64,000 nucleotides of DNA from Actinotalea endophytica. Its GTDB lineage: Bacteria > Actinomycetota > Actinomycetes > Actinomycetales > Cellulomonadaceae. Location of the stretch: assembly GCF_025717005.1 (NCBI RefSeq), contig NZ_JAOVZU010000007.1, positions 1-64,000 of the forward strand. The letters are read 5' to 3'. Every line of letters starts with the position of its first letter. Positions within the stretch are counted from its first letter, which is position 1. A program made the translations under genes and the position numbers. The notes below the pieces were generated by a model. That model saw nothing but the letters and a program-made list of their open reading frames with translations, ran no database searches and was not told the origin of the DNA. Positions 33,901 through 43,491 of this stretch are shown here, piece by piece.

Positions 33901-34324
33901 GAAGGAGTCCGGCGAGCTCGCCACGGCGCGCAACACCCAGGCCGCGAACGGGAAGCTCGGCGACAACACCAAGACCAACCGGGGCCTGGGCTGGCGGATC
34001 AGGATGATCTTCGCGACCGAGAAGCGCGGCAAGCTCACGGAGCGGACCGCCGCGCACGCCTCCGGCGAGGCGCTCCCGGCCGGCGTCGCCTGTGCGGTCG
34101 GCGACCTCCAGCTCCCCGACCAGGCCGACCCGCCGGCGATCGCGCGGTTCGTCGAGTCCCTGACCGTCGAGGCCCTCGAGGCCGAGCTCAAGCGGACCCC
34201 GCGGCGCAACTCCCCCGAGTGGATCGACTTCCTGCGCGAGGCGCTGCGGGAGAAGATCATGGCTGCGGCACTCGCCGCGAACAACGCCAACCTGGCGAAC
34301 GCCGGTGGGGCGGGCGGCCCATGA
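30983..34324 (+). CDS. Giant DUF4157 zincin protein, candidate injected effector
   Basis: This 1113-residue protein starts at GTG 30983 (TCGTCGTG context). Residues about 125-205 are DUF4157, with GHVRVHDGPAAGRLSASMGAEAFTTGRDIFFG and the metalloprotease helix HEIAH at 195-199. Residues about 214-300 are a Lys/Ala/Gln coil built from AAKAAQKQQ-like units, with one of the highest lysine densities in the window. The middle and C-terminal parts hold several hydrophobic segments (GVNAVGGGIAGFVG, GILSSLMSAVTSGFQMVDAI, GLDIASSALGMVSGITEVAAAGM, GVTILNFSASVAQVASAGGFGIPAAIKAATAV), as in pore-forming or translocated toxins. DUF4157 proteins are often cargo of contractile injection systems. The stop overlaps the next gene. 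Confidence 0.88.
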   Translation: MSRHRTRVPVPALAQHETAPESGEPAPTDAGPASPVPIAGLTVGHADDPAEHAADRMADQALARLRRTHDRGHGDTTAEGRTHAHDDASIGDLRRSTAPTPEATIGPEGGELDADGARRIEAARGGGAPLPGAVRRRMETGFGANLGHVRVHDGPAAGRLSASMGAEAFTTGRDIFFGAGRYEPGTPGGDQVLAHEIAHVLAEPGSIRRLTRPFKKKTPQEQAANAAKAAQKQQAKDAKTAQKQQKKDAKAAEKQQKKAAKAAQKQQEKQKAARVKQSKTTEKAELKGLKESRKAGEAGRAALTADVYDTANDAQQVVAGKVNAAGHVPMAQSGPQQRAASLNSEFEQALQRERAVFDDMTANNVGSSDTERAELAYHQVWYTEFPQLTPVRPPRETAAERLVIQVRHARAEADADASAKEVDEATLKVRMLPSAVEQAYERMVTHRNDLMEKDPTGSEALAQDDAWEAVRQGMSPKELAGFPPRDSPLDMAAWKQAEDRVEARDKQKARDAATIEANLALLPETQRIGPQLPGRGTGTTEKAEKVEDVGKKLDLGKTGVNAVGGGIAGFVGKGQDKDLRDAQGVTKEKEFTTYLPGAVDQGIGEAVRQGKRADKQIATGQREYVPQTLPTSDATKAKEGIGQVTGILSSLMSAVTSGFQMVDAIEKSWDSKDPYEALRATKAGATGLNGLVGAAKESANLAKLIDSSVADGVKAVVPGLDIASSALGMVSGITEVAAAGMRQRETDLTMFEARAGSTDKVNVMVYPLMKVSQVYTKHLEQKCWSLGVTILNFSASVAQVASAGGFGIPAAIKAATAVIDNLHKIAHYIASKVLNAMAKTAEKESAVMHLEGGAEDELRRHPKMAVDGIILKAAAGDPTALLFLSSYRIDGKPITADYVKRIKPKPVKPFDPTAKKTTDTEPEQTSDDALLLKIRDVVLKGMDTNADPQSVFEDLKKKAGPVTDKLSDAKGAWKESGELATARNTQAANGKLGDNTKTNRGLGWRIRMIFATEKRGKLTERTAAHASGEALPAGVACAVGDLQLPDQADPPAIARFVESLTVEALEAELKRTPRRNSPEWIDFLREALREKIMAAALAANNANLANAGGAGGP

Positions 34325-34806
34325 TGTTCCTCGACGAGGTCGCCGAGGCGTTGGTGCAGGCGGGCCGCAGCCTCGAGATCGACCCGGACCTGTCCACGAT
34401 CGACGTGTCGTCGGCGTCCGCCGGCCAGGTGCTCGCCGTCGTCCGGCCGGTCGCCCGGGCGGTGACGTTCTACGCGGTGCACCCGGTGCTCGTGCCCGCC
34501 GAGTCGCTGGCTGCGGTCAGCGAGCTCGTGGTGCGCGGGACGGCCGACCTGCTGGACGCCGCCCTGGAGGTCGACCTGGCGACCGCAGCCGTGGCGGCCC
34601 GGTTCGCGGTGGTCCTCGACGAGCTCGAGCTGGACCCGGACCAGCTCGCCGCACTGCTCGACGCCGCGCTCGACGCGGTCGAGGCGGCCGCGGACCAGTA
34701 CCGGGACGCGATCGACGACGTGCTCGCGGGCGCAGACCCACGGACGGCCGCCGCGGCCGCACGCCGCGCACCGGTCGAGGCGCTCTCGGCCGAGCTGGAC
34801 GGCTGA
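34321..34806 (+). CDS. Small acidic protein coupled to DUF4157 gene; chaperone- or immunity-like
   Basis: This is a 161-residue, strongly acidic, Ala/Val/Leu-rich protein. The ATG at 34321 overlaps the stop of the DUF4157 gene (ATGA), so stoichiometric translation is expected. The predicted order is helix (FLDEVAEALVQAG), strands, then helices (ELVVRGTADLLDAALEVDLATAAVAARFAVVLDELELD, QLAALLDAALDAVEAAADQY). This resembles the YbjN/type-III-chaperone-like fold, which fits a loading chaperone for the large effector, or an immunity protein. That assignment is inference; no signature motif proves it. Confidence 0.75.
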   Translation: MMFLDEVAEALVQAGRSLEIDPDLSTIDVSSASAGQVLAVVRPVARAVTFYAVHPVLVPAESLAAVSELVVRGTADLLDAALEVDLATAAVAARFAVVLDELELDPDQLAALLDAALDAVEAAADQYRDAIDDVLAGADPRTAAAAARRAPVEALSAELDG

Positions 34807-35014
34807 CCGCCGCACCTCGCCGTCGAACCCGGGCCGTCGGCCCGCGCCTCGCCCGTGACCGTCGCGCGTGCGCCGGCCCCGCCGGCCTGCCCGGCCGACA
34901 GATCTCCGTGCACCGCACGGATGTCTCGGGCGGCGTCGCTCGCGAGGCTCGTCACCGAGGCCGGGCCCTCCGCCGCGGGTCCCGCGGCGGCCCGGTCCGC
35001 GACGAGGAGGATGC

Positions 35015-35380
35015 ATGAGCACGAAGGCAGTGGTCTCGCTGACCACGGGCATGGAGGACACCGAGAAGGTCACGGTGGCCCTGCTGGTCGCGGTCGGCGC
35101 GGCCGAGACCGGGCGCGAGACCTTGATGTTCCTCACCAAGGAGGCCGTGCGGCTCGCCGTGCCGGGCGTGGCGATCGGCACCGCGTGCGAGGGCTGCCCC
35201 ACGATCCCGGAGCTGCTGGAGCGATACCACGCGGCCGGCGGCACGATGCTGGCCTGCCCGATCTGCGTGAGCGCGCGCGGACTCGCCGGGCAGCAGCTGA
35301 TCGACGGGGTCGAGCTCGGCGGCACGATCCCGATGTGGCAGTGGATCGGGGACGAGGGCGCGACGGCCTTCAGCTACTGA
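35015..35380 (+). CDS. DsrE/DsrF-like family protein
   Basis: This 121-residue protein starts at ATG 35015 behind GAGGAGG. The DsrE-like alpha/beta fold is seen in KAVVSLTTGMEDTEKVTVALLVAVGAAETGRETLMFLTKEAV, and Cys occur as CEGCP and CPIC. DsrE proteins move sulfur atoms or act as peroxiredoxin-like redox proteins; Cys in CPIC is a plausible carrier. It stands alone and ends in front of a strong hairpin. Confidence 0.88.
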   Translation: MSTKAVVSLTTGMEDTEKVTVALLVAVGAAETGRETLMFLTKEAVRLAVPGVAIGTACEGCPTIPELLERYHAAGGTMLACPICVSARGLAGQQLIDGVELGGTIPMWQWIGDEGATAFSY

Positions 35381-35395
35381 CCCGGGCCTGGTACC

Positions 35396-35436
35396 GACGA
35401 GGCCCGCCGCACCCCTCGGGCGTGGCGGGCCTCGTC
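35396..35436. terminator. Perfect 13-bp stem terminator
   Basis: GACGAGGCCCGCC (35396-35408) pairs with GGCGGGCCTCGTC (35424-35436) around a 15-base loop. It lies 16 bases after the DsrE-like stop and before the convergent gene that ends at 35487. No T-run follows. It is probably bidirectional. Confidence 0.8.
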
Positions 35437-35462
35437 CGTTCGGGCCCGCGGGCGTCGTCGGG

Positions 35463-35510
35463 TCAGGACCGCGAGCGGCGCAGGGATCAGGACCGCGAGC
35501 GCCGCAGGAA
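35463..35510. repeat. 24-base tandem duplication at the 3' end of the CMD-like gene
   Basis: 35463-35486 and 35487-35510 match at 22 of 24 bases. The unit covers the last seven codons and stop of the gene at 35487-36092, so a second in-frame copy of the C-terminus with its own stop lies just beyond the functional stop. Confidence 0.9.
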
Positions 35511-36092
35511 CGGGTGGTCGAGCGCCTGCTTCAGAGCGCGCGGTGCGAGCGGCTCGAGCTCCGGGTCGGGCAGCGCACCGAGGGCGTCGTTGACGCTGGC
35601 GAACGCGAGCCGCAACGCCGCGAACACCGTGATCGCGAACACCTGGCCGTCGGTCCAGCCGGCCGTGCGCAGCGCGTCGACGTCCGCTGCGGTCGTCGCC
35701 GCGGGGCGGGACGCGACACTTCGGGCCCACCGCACCAGCGCGACCTCGGCCTCGTCCAGGCCCCGCGGGCGGTCGTCGCCGCGGACCACCGCGGCCGCGG
35801 TGGCCGGCGGCAGCTCGTCGGGCAGCTTCGTGACCCACGCCAGCGAGCAGTAGGCGCTGTCCCGGGCCGCCGACGTCGCCAGCACGACGAGCATGCGGTG
35901 CCGGATGCTCAGACCGGCGTCACGCGCCACCCGCCTCGCGACGCCGAAGATCTGCTCGAGAGCCCGGGCGTCGTACGCCCACAGCCGCGAGACGTTCATC
36001 ACGAACCCGCGTTCGTCCAGGTCCTCGGCGAACAGCGCCTCGGCCGCGTCGTCGGGCTCGGCGGGGGCGAGGAAGCCGGCACCGTCGGTCAT
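35487..36092 (-). CDS. Carboxymuconolactone-decarboxylase (AhpD-like) family protein
   Basis: This is a 201-residue all-helical protein. The core helix-turn region reads SIRHRMLVVLATSAARDSAYCSLAWVTKLP, and the later helices contain DGQVFAITVFAALRLAFASVNDAL. The AhpD/CMD redox motif CxxC plus His is reduced here to a single Cys (YCSLAW), so peroxidase activity of the AhpD type is unlikely. Start is ATG 36092, which overlaps the stop of the methyltransferase gene (ATGA), so the two form one operon. Confidence 0.85.
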   Translation of the reverse strand: MTDGAGFLAPAEPDDAAEALFAEDLDERGFVMNVSRLWAYDARALEQIFGVARRVARDAGLSIRHRMLVVLATSAARDSAYCSLAWVTKLPDELPPATAAAVVRGDDRPRGLDEAEVALVRWARSVASRPAATTAADVDALRTAGWTDGQVFAITVFAALRLAFASVNDALGALPDPELEPLAPRALKQALDHPFLRRSRS

Positions 36093-36910
36093 CGCGCTCC
36101 TTCCGTCCGGGCGAGGAACCCGGTGACCTCGATCTCCGCGCGCAGCGGCAGCCCGGCGCGCCGGTGCTCGACGGCCGTGCGCTCGGCCTCCGCGAGGAAC
36201 CGCTCCTCGCCGACCTGCTGGATCGCAACGTACGCCGGCCCGGTCGAGGCGAGCGTCCGCGCGTACGTCGCGGGGTCGGGGAACTCCCAGGCGAAGGGCA
36301 CGCGGATGCGCCGGACGTCGGTGAAGCCGGCCCGGGCGAGCACCTGCTCGCCGACCCCGGGCCGGCCGAGGCTGACCATCGCCGCCTGGTTGCGGACCTG
36401 CGGGTCGGCGGCGAGCCGGAACGGCGCGAGCGCCCACGCACCCGGCGAGGCCTTGATGTGGCCCCAGACGGTCAGTCCGAGCCGCCCGCCCGGGACCAGC
36501 ACCCGGCGGGTCTCGTCCAGCGCGCCGGGTGTGGTCCCCCACACGCCGCGGAAGCTCGACACCACGGAGAACGTCGCGTCGCCCCACGGCAACGCATGCA
36601 TGTCGCCGACGCGCAGGTCCGCGTCGGGGCTGCGCAGCTGCGCGACCTCGACCAGGCGCGCGGATGCGTCGATCCCGGCACAGCTCGCGCCGCGCAGCGC
36701 GGCGAGCTCGAGCGCGAGCCCGGCACCGCAGGCGACGTCGAGCAACCGGTCACCGGCCCGGACGTCGAGTGCGTGGTGCAGCGCGACGTACTCGCGGCAG
36801 TTGGCGGGCTCGGACAGGGTCGCGAACTCGGCGGAGCGGCGGCCCCAGCCCTCGTCGACCATGCGCCAGTCGTGCGGAAGAGTGCCCTCGGGCAACGTCG
36901 TCTCGGTCAT
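36089..36910 (-). CDS. Class I SAM-dependent methyltransferase
   Basis: This is a 273-residue enzyme. Motif I is LLDVACGAGLALELAALRGA, then GIDASARLVEVAQLR, LRVGDMHALPWGDATFSVV, and the post-motif region RRVLVPGGRLGLTVWG. It looks like a UbiE/COQ5-like or small-molecule methyltransferase. The start is ATG 36910 (MTETTLPEG) without a strong ribosome site. The CMD-like gene overlaps its end by four bases. The substrate is not evident. Confidence 0.9.
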   Translation of the reverse strand: MTETTLPEGTLPHDWRMVDEGWGRRSAEFATLSEPANCREYVALHHALDVRAGDRLLDVACGAGLALELAALRGASCAGIDASARLVEVAQLRSPDADLRVGDMHALPWGDATFSVVSSFRGVWGTTPGALDETRRVLVPGGRLGLTVWGHIKASPGAWALAPFRLAADPQVRNQAAMVSLGRPGVGEQVLARAGFTDVRRIRVPFAWEFPDPATYARTLASTGPAYVAIQQVGEERFLAEAERTAVEHRRAGLPLRAEIEVTGFLARTEGAR

Positions 36911-36969
36911 GGATCCGATCAGACCGTGTCGCGCTCGGGCAGACATCCGTGCGACACACGGAAGTCGGG

Positions 36970-39330
<2,361 letters not shown>

Positions 39331-39420
39331 GCGTCGGAGTGTAGGTCGGCGTCAGCGTGCAGGGAACGGGCGCGCGTTGGGACCACGGCCCGCGGTCGCC
39401 CGGCGCCTCGCGCGCCGTGG

Positions 39421-40332
39421 TCACCCCTCCGGGTGCTTGGCCCGGTACTCCTCGGACTCCTTGATGCCCTTGACGATGGCCTCGTGCGCCTTGTCGTCGA
39501 GCCGCTTGTCGGGCTTGGCCTGGACCATCTCGAGCCAGTGGTCCCACTCCTCGACCCGTCCGGTCCGGCCGAGCAGGTCCTGGTAGAGCGTGCGCACGAC
39601 GAACCGGTTGGACTCGGTCGAGGCGTCGACCGAGTCGACCTCCGTCGCGAGCTGGGCGCGCGGGTCTTCGGCCGCGACGACCCGCCGCAGCCGCGGGTAG
39701 AGCTCCTCCTCGGTCGCGTCCCGCCCGCACTCCTGGCGGTAGGTGATCTGGAGCATCTCCTTCGCGTCGATCATCTCGTCGTCCTCCTCGTGCGGGACAG
39801 GTGGGCGGGCCGTCGGCTTCTCAGCGGTCGGCGCCGCGCGCGCCTCGCCGATCTCACGCACCGGCCCGGCCCCGGCGAGCGCACGACCGAGGTCGATCCC
39901 GCGCTGCCGGAGGAACACGTCCGGCGCGGTCGCCCCCGCGGACGACCAGCCCGTGCCGTTCTGCATCCACCGGACGTTCGGGGCGAAGGCCTCCATGTGC
40001 AGGTGGATGCCCGACCCGGTGCCGGTGTGACCCATCCGGCCGACCTGGGTGCCGGCCCGCACCCGTCGGCCCGGGGTGACGAGCCGGACGGCGAGGTGCT
40101 GGTAGGTCGTGTGCGAGCCGTCGTCGTGACGCACCACCACCCACAGGCCGCGGAATGTGTTGTTGCCCACGGCGGCGACCACGCCCGGCCCGACCGAGCA
40201 GATCGGGACCGGCTTCCCGCCGGCACCGATGTCGACGCCCCGGTGCCAGGTCGTCGCACCGGGGATCGACGTGCGTCGAGGGCCGAACGGGCTGGTCACG
40301 TACCCGCGCCCCGGCGATGTCCAGGTCACCAC
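39421..40332 (-). CDS. M23 LytM-type peptidase with DUF4214-like C-terminus
   Basis: This 303-residue protein starts at GTG 40332 (or 40329), after GGAGGGACCGGAGC. Residues about 10-115 form the LytM domain: the Zn motif HRGVD gives H30 and D34, and HLH gives H110/H112 (GSGIHLHMEAF). A Pro-rich linker (EKPTARPPVPHEEDD) leads to a helical region resembling DUF4214 (RFVVRTLYQDLLGRTGRVEEWDHWLEMV). There is no signal peptide, so it is not exported by Sec unless the start is wrong. It likely cuts peptidoglycan cross-bridges if it reaches the wall. It is divergent from the patatin gene. Confidence 0.9.
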   Translation of the reverse strand: MVTWTSPGRGYVTSPFGPRRTSIPGATTWHRGVDIGAGGKPVPICSVGPGVVAAVGNNTFRGLWVVVRHDDGSHTTYQHLAVRLVTPGRRVRAGTQVGRMGHTGTGSGIHLHMEAFAPNVRWMQNGTGWSSAGATAPDVFLRQRGIDLGRALAGAGPVREIGEARAAPTAEKPTARPPVPHEEDDEMIDAKEMLQITYRQECGRDATEEELYPRLRRVVAAEDPRAQLATEVDSVDASTESNRFVVRTLYQDLLGRTGRVEEWDHWLEMVQAKPDKRLDDKAHEAIVKGIKESEEYRAKHPEG

Positions 40333-40571
40333 GCTCCGGTCCCTCCGGTCACTGCGGCACCTGCGCGACCTCCGCTCGCAGGGTGCTCGGTAGGTCTGCA
40401 CGAGACAGGCCCTGCCGAGCGCCGTCTCGCGGGCAACGTCTCGACCATATTCCTGGCCGCGATCTAGGTAAATACTTCTCGGCGCCCTGCCGCCGACCGG
40501 CCGGCGTCGGTAGGCTCCGGCACAGGGCGACGCCGCCCTTCACGCCCCGAACCGTTGTGGTGGAGGAGACC

Positions 40572-41696
40572 GTGAGCTACCTGGATCGCGTGACCGCACC
40601 CGGCCCCAAGAAGCTGCTGGCGCTGAACGGCGGGGGCATCCGAGGCGTCCTCAGCCTCGAGGTCCTGGCCAGGCTCGAGGTGATGCTGCGGCGCGAGCTC
40701 GGCGCGGGCGACGACTTCGTCCTCGCGGACTACTTCGACTACGTCGCCGGAACGAGCACCGGTGCGATCATCGCGGCCGGGGTCGCTCGCGGGATGCGGG
40801 TCGACGCGCTGCGCGAGCTCTACGCCCTGCACGGCGAGGAGATGTTCGACCGGGCCTCGCTGCTGCGTCAGTTCCGCTACAAGTACGACAGCACGCGCCT
40901 TCAGGGCATGCTCCAGGACACGCTCGGGGCCGACGTCACGCTCGGCGACGAGCGCCTGCGCACGCTGCTGATGATGGTGCTGCGCAACGCGACCACCGAC
41001 TCCCCGTGGCCCCTGAGCAACACGCCGGGCGCCCCGTACAACGACCCCGGCCGGCCCGACTGCAACCTGAACCTGCCGCTGTGGCAGCTCGTCCGCGCGT
41101 CGGCCGCCGCACCCGTGTTCTTCCCGCCCGAGGTGGTCCCGGTCGGCGAGCACGCGTTCGTCTTCGTCGACGGCGGGCTGACGATGTACAACAACCCGGC
41201 GTTCCAGCTGTTCCTCCAGGCCACCCTGCCCGCCTACGGGCTCGGCTGGCCCACGGGTGAGGAGAACCTCCTGGTCGTCTCGGTCGGCACCGGGTACGCC
41301 CCCAAGGCCGACGACCGCCTGCGCCCGGACCAGATGAACCTGCTGTACAACGCGGCGTCAGCGCCGGCGGCCCTGATGGCTGCCGCGCTGCACGAGCAGG
41401 ACCTGCTGTGCCGCGTCTTCGGCCGCTGCCGGCACGGCGACCCGCTCGACCGGGAGGTCGGGGCCCTGATCGGCACACCGGGTGTGCTGGAGCCCCGGCT
41501 CTTCACCTACGTCTCGTACGACGCCGAGCTCACCGAGTCCGGGCTCGCGGCCCTCGGGCTGCCGGACATCGACCCCGCGGACGTGCAGCGGCTGGACTCC
41601 GTGGCGCACATCGGCGACCTGCAGCGGGTCGGCATGAAGCTCGCCGAGCGCGCGGTGGACCGCGCACACTTCGACGGGTTCCTGACCGCGGCCTGA
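40572..41696 (+). CDS. Patatin-like phospholipase
   Basis: This 374-residue protein starts at GTG 40572 behind GGAGGAGACC. The oxyanion motif GGGIRG covers 20-25, the nucleophile Ser62 is in GTSTG, and the catalytic Asp200 is in VDGGLTMYNNPAFQLF. There is no membrane segment, so it is cytoplasmic. Patatins hydrolyse phospholipid acyl chains. Some act as effectors in bacterial immunity (for example CapV in CBASS), where they degrade the host membrane. The neighbouring membrane and SLOG/TIR-like proteins make that reading tempting, but no CD-NTase gene is present. A hairpin-rich intergenic region follows. Confidence 0.92.
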   Translation: MSYLDRVTAPGPKKLLALNGGGIRGVLSLEVLARLEVMLRRELGAGDDFVLADYFDYVAGTSTGAIIAAGVARGMRVDALRELYALHGEEMFDRASLLRQFRYKYDSTRLQGMLQDTLGADVTLGDERLRTLLMMVLRNATTDSPWPLSNTPGAPYNDPGRPDCNLNLPLWQLVRASAAAPVFFPPEVVPVGEHAFVFVDGGLTMYNNPAFQLFLQATLPAYGLGWPTGEENLLVVSVGTGYAPKADDRLRPDQMNLLYNAASAPAALMAAALHEQDLLCRVFGRCRHGDPLDREVGALIGTPGVLEPRLFTYVSYDAELTESGLAALGLPDIDPADVQRLDSVAHIGDLQRVGMKLAERAVDRAHFDGFLTAA

Positions 41697-42135
41697 GCCC
41701 CACATGGCCGGCGAGATCCGCCGGGTCGGACCCCACGAGCAACCGTGACGGCGATCGAGGTGCGACGAGCGGCACACTCCGATGTGCGCGGTCACGCCGA
41801 AGAGCGCAACCCTGTCCACGAGTTCGCTGGCTGTGGCCGAGTTCGCTGACCACACCCAGCGAACTCGGCTCCGACCAGCGAACTCGGCCACCGGACCCGC
41901 GCGGTCATGCCGCAGGGTGCGCGCTGAGCCCGCGGTCCGGAGGCGCCCACCTGACGAGAGCGTCAAGCCTCTCGAGCACCCCTAGGAGCTCGAAGGGCGC
42001 CGGTGGACGGGTGCCCGACCCGTGCGCATCGTCGACGATCGTGCGGTCCTCCCGGGTCTGCGCGCCAGAACGGCATGCCCACCCAGCCCCCACCCCCCAT
42101 CGCGTCCGAGGTACCCACCCGCGACCCGACCGCCG
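41697..42135. other. Intergenic region, 439 bases, hairpin-rich
   Basis: It lies between the convergent patatin and membrane-protein genes. No gene is seen. It holds GCACA/TGTGC arms at 41772-41787 and the four-copy inverted/direct repeat cluster at 41819-41889. These can act as transcription terminators for both sides. Confidence 0.6.
41819..41889. repeat. Four-copy GAGTTCGCTG / CAGCGAACTC repeat cluster
   Basis: Two direct copies (41819-41830 and 41837-41848) are followed by two inverted copies (41857-41868 and 41875-41887). The best stem is 14 bp, GGCCGAGTTCGCTG (41835-41848) with CAGCGAACTCGGCC (41876-41889). Several alternative hairpins are possible. Confidence 0.9.
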
Positions 42136-43311
42136 TCAGGCCGCGGTGCGGATCCGCTCGTCCAGCACGCCGAAGGAACGACGCAGGCCGACGCTGAAGG
42201 CCTCGAGGTCGTCCGGGTCGTACCCGACGACCTCCCGCTCGCCGAGGAGTCGCCGCAGCTCGACCGCGGCCGGTGCGGGATCGGCAGCGATCGCCGCCAG
42301 CCGGTCACGCCGGCCGACGAGCATCACCCAGGCGCGCGCCCGCAGCATCGATGAGACCTCCCACACGAGGTTCTCGGTCGGGAACGACATGTCGACGATC
42401 ACCGCGTCGCTGGTCGCGGCGAGTCGCAGCACGACCAGCTGCCACAACCGGTCGGCGACCCGGGCGATCGTGATGCGCGGTGCGAGCACCCGCCGCACCC
42501 GCCGCCGCAGACGGCGGCACGTGGGCTCGACCTGCGACTCGCGGGTGATCGCGATCGCCTTGGACCGCTCGGCCTGGCGGGCCGAACGCCCGACCGCGGT
42601 GAGCGCCAGGCCGCCGGCGGCCGGCACGGCGATCAGGAGCCCGAAGAACACCACGACGAGTCCCACCATCAGGGCCCCGATGGCCGCCGCGAACGCCCCG
42701 GCGAAGATCCCCTGGATCGCCGCGCCGAACTCGCTCTCGCCCTCGGCCCGGGCCTGCTCCACCGCGGCGTCGGCGGCCTCCCCCGCGACGTCGCCCATCG
42801 GATCGCTCTGCAGCCACTGCACGGCCTGGAAGACGAGGTAGACGGCCAGCGCCACCAGGGCGAGCCTCAGCAGGCGCACCACCCAGCGCCGGCCACTCGC
42901 GACCCCGAGCGGTGCCGCGTCGTTGTCGTCCAGGGTCACCAGGCGCCACCGCGCACCGAGGCCGGACGCGATCGCGGAGCTCATCGCCGCCGACGCACCG
43001 GTGAACCCGAACTTGCGCAGGTACAGCACGAGGTGACGCTGACCGCGGATCAGCCGCACGCCCAGTCGCCACATCACGAAGCCCAGCAGCGCCGAGACCG
43101 CGATCGTGGCGACGAGGCCGGCGTCGAGCGTCGCATCGTCCAGGGACAGGTCACCGGTGCCGAGCATGATCGCCGGGACCGTGACGAGCGCGATCAGGAC
43201 GATCCACGCCGCGAACGCGACGACGAGGCAGACCAGCCCGAGCGCGGTCAGCAGGTAGCGCCCCGCGTGGCCCCTGGTCTCACCGCTGAGCGACTCCACG
43301 ATCCGGTACAT
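42136..43311 (-). CDS. Membrane protein with putative split TIR-like cytoplasmic domain
   Basis: This is a 391-residue protein. Hydrophobic helices lie at about 18-50, 68-87, 142-163 and 195-240. Two cytoplasmic parts look like one TIR-like fold split by membrane segments: residues about 88-140 (HLVLYLRKFGFTGASAAM, RWRLVTLDDNDAAPLGV) and the C-terminus (SDAVIVDMSFPTENLVWEVSSML, then WVMLVGR). The first holds a 'LYLRKF' strand and the second a 'D-x-S-x-P-T-E-N-x-x-x-E' segment. ATG 43311 is the likely start. It is divergent from the SLOG/TIR-like/TRAFs-binding gene 180 bases away and converges with the patatin gene. The domain call is inference. Confidence 0.7.
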   Translation of the reverse strand: MYRIVESLSGETRGHAGRYLLTALGLVCLVVAFAAWIVLIALVTVPAIMLGTGDLSLDDATLDAGLVATIAVSALLGFVMWRLGVRLIRGQRHLVLYLRKFGFTGASAAMSSAIASGLGARWRLVTLDDNDAAPLGVASGRRWVVRLLRLALVALAVYLVFQAVQWLQSDPMGDVAGEAADAAVEQARAEGESEFGAAIQGIFAGAFAAAIGALMVGLVVVFFGLLIAVPAAGGLALTAVGRSARQAERSKAIAITRESQVEPTCRRLRRRVRRVLAPRITIARVADRLWQLVVLRLAATSDAVIVDMSFPTENLVWEVSSMLRARAWVMLVGRRDRLAAIAADPAPAAVELRRLLGEREVVGYDPDDLEAFSVGLRRSFGVLDERIRTAA

Positions 43312-43491
43312 GTCGGAACAGCCACCGTGCGCAGGCCGCGCGACCGTCGGTGGCGCCTCCTGCCCGCCCACGCTAGCCGCCGTCCCGGGGCCCGCCCAGA
43401 CCCCGTCTCGCGGGGGACCGGCTGCGATACTGGCCACGGCACCCGCGCCGAGGGCTCCAGCCCCGGCGAGGAGCGGCCCGGAGGAGGCCCG

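Noticed and set aside
28961-34806. Complete extracellular contractile injection system
   Set aside because: Only the AAA+ and cargo-like genes are visible; sheath, tube, baseplate and fibre genes are absent from the window.
35463-35510. Attachment-site duplication flanking an integrated element
   Set aside because: The two copies touch each other and no integrase or second distant copy is seen, so tandem slippage is simpler.
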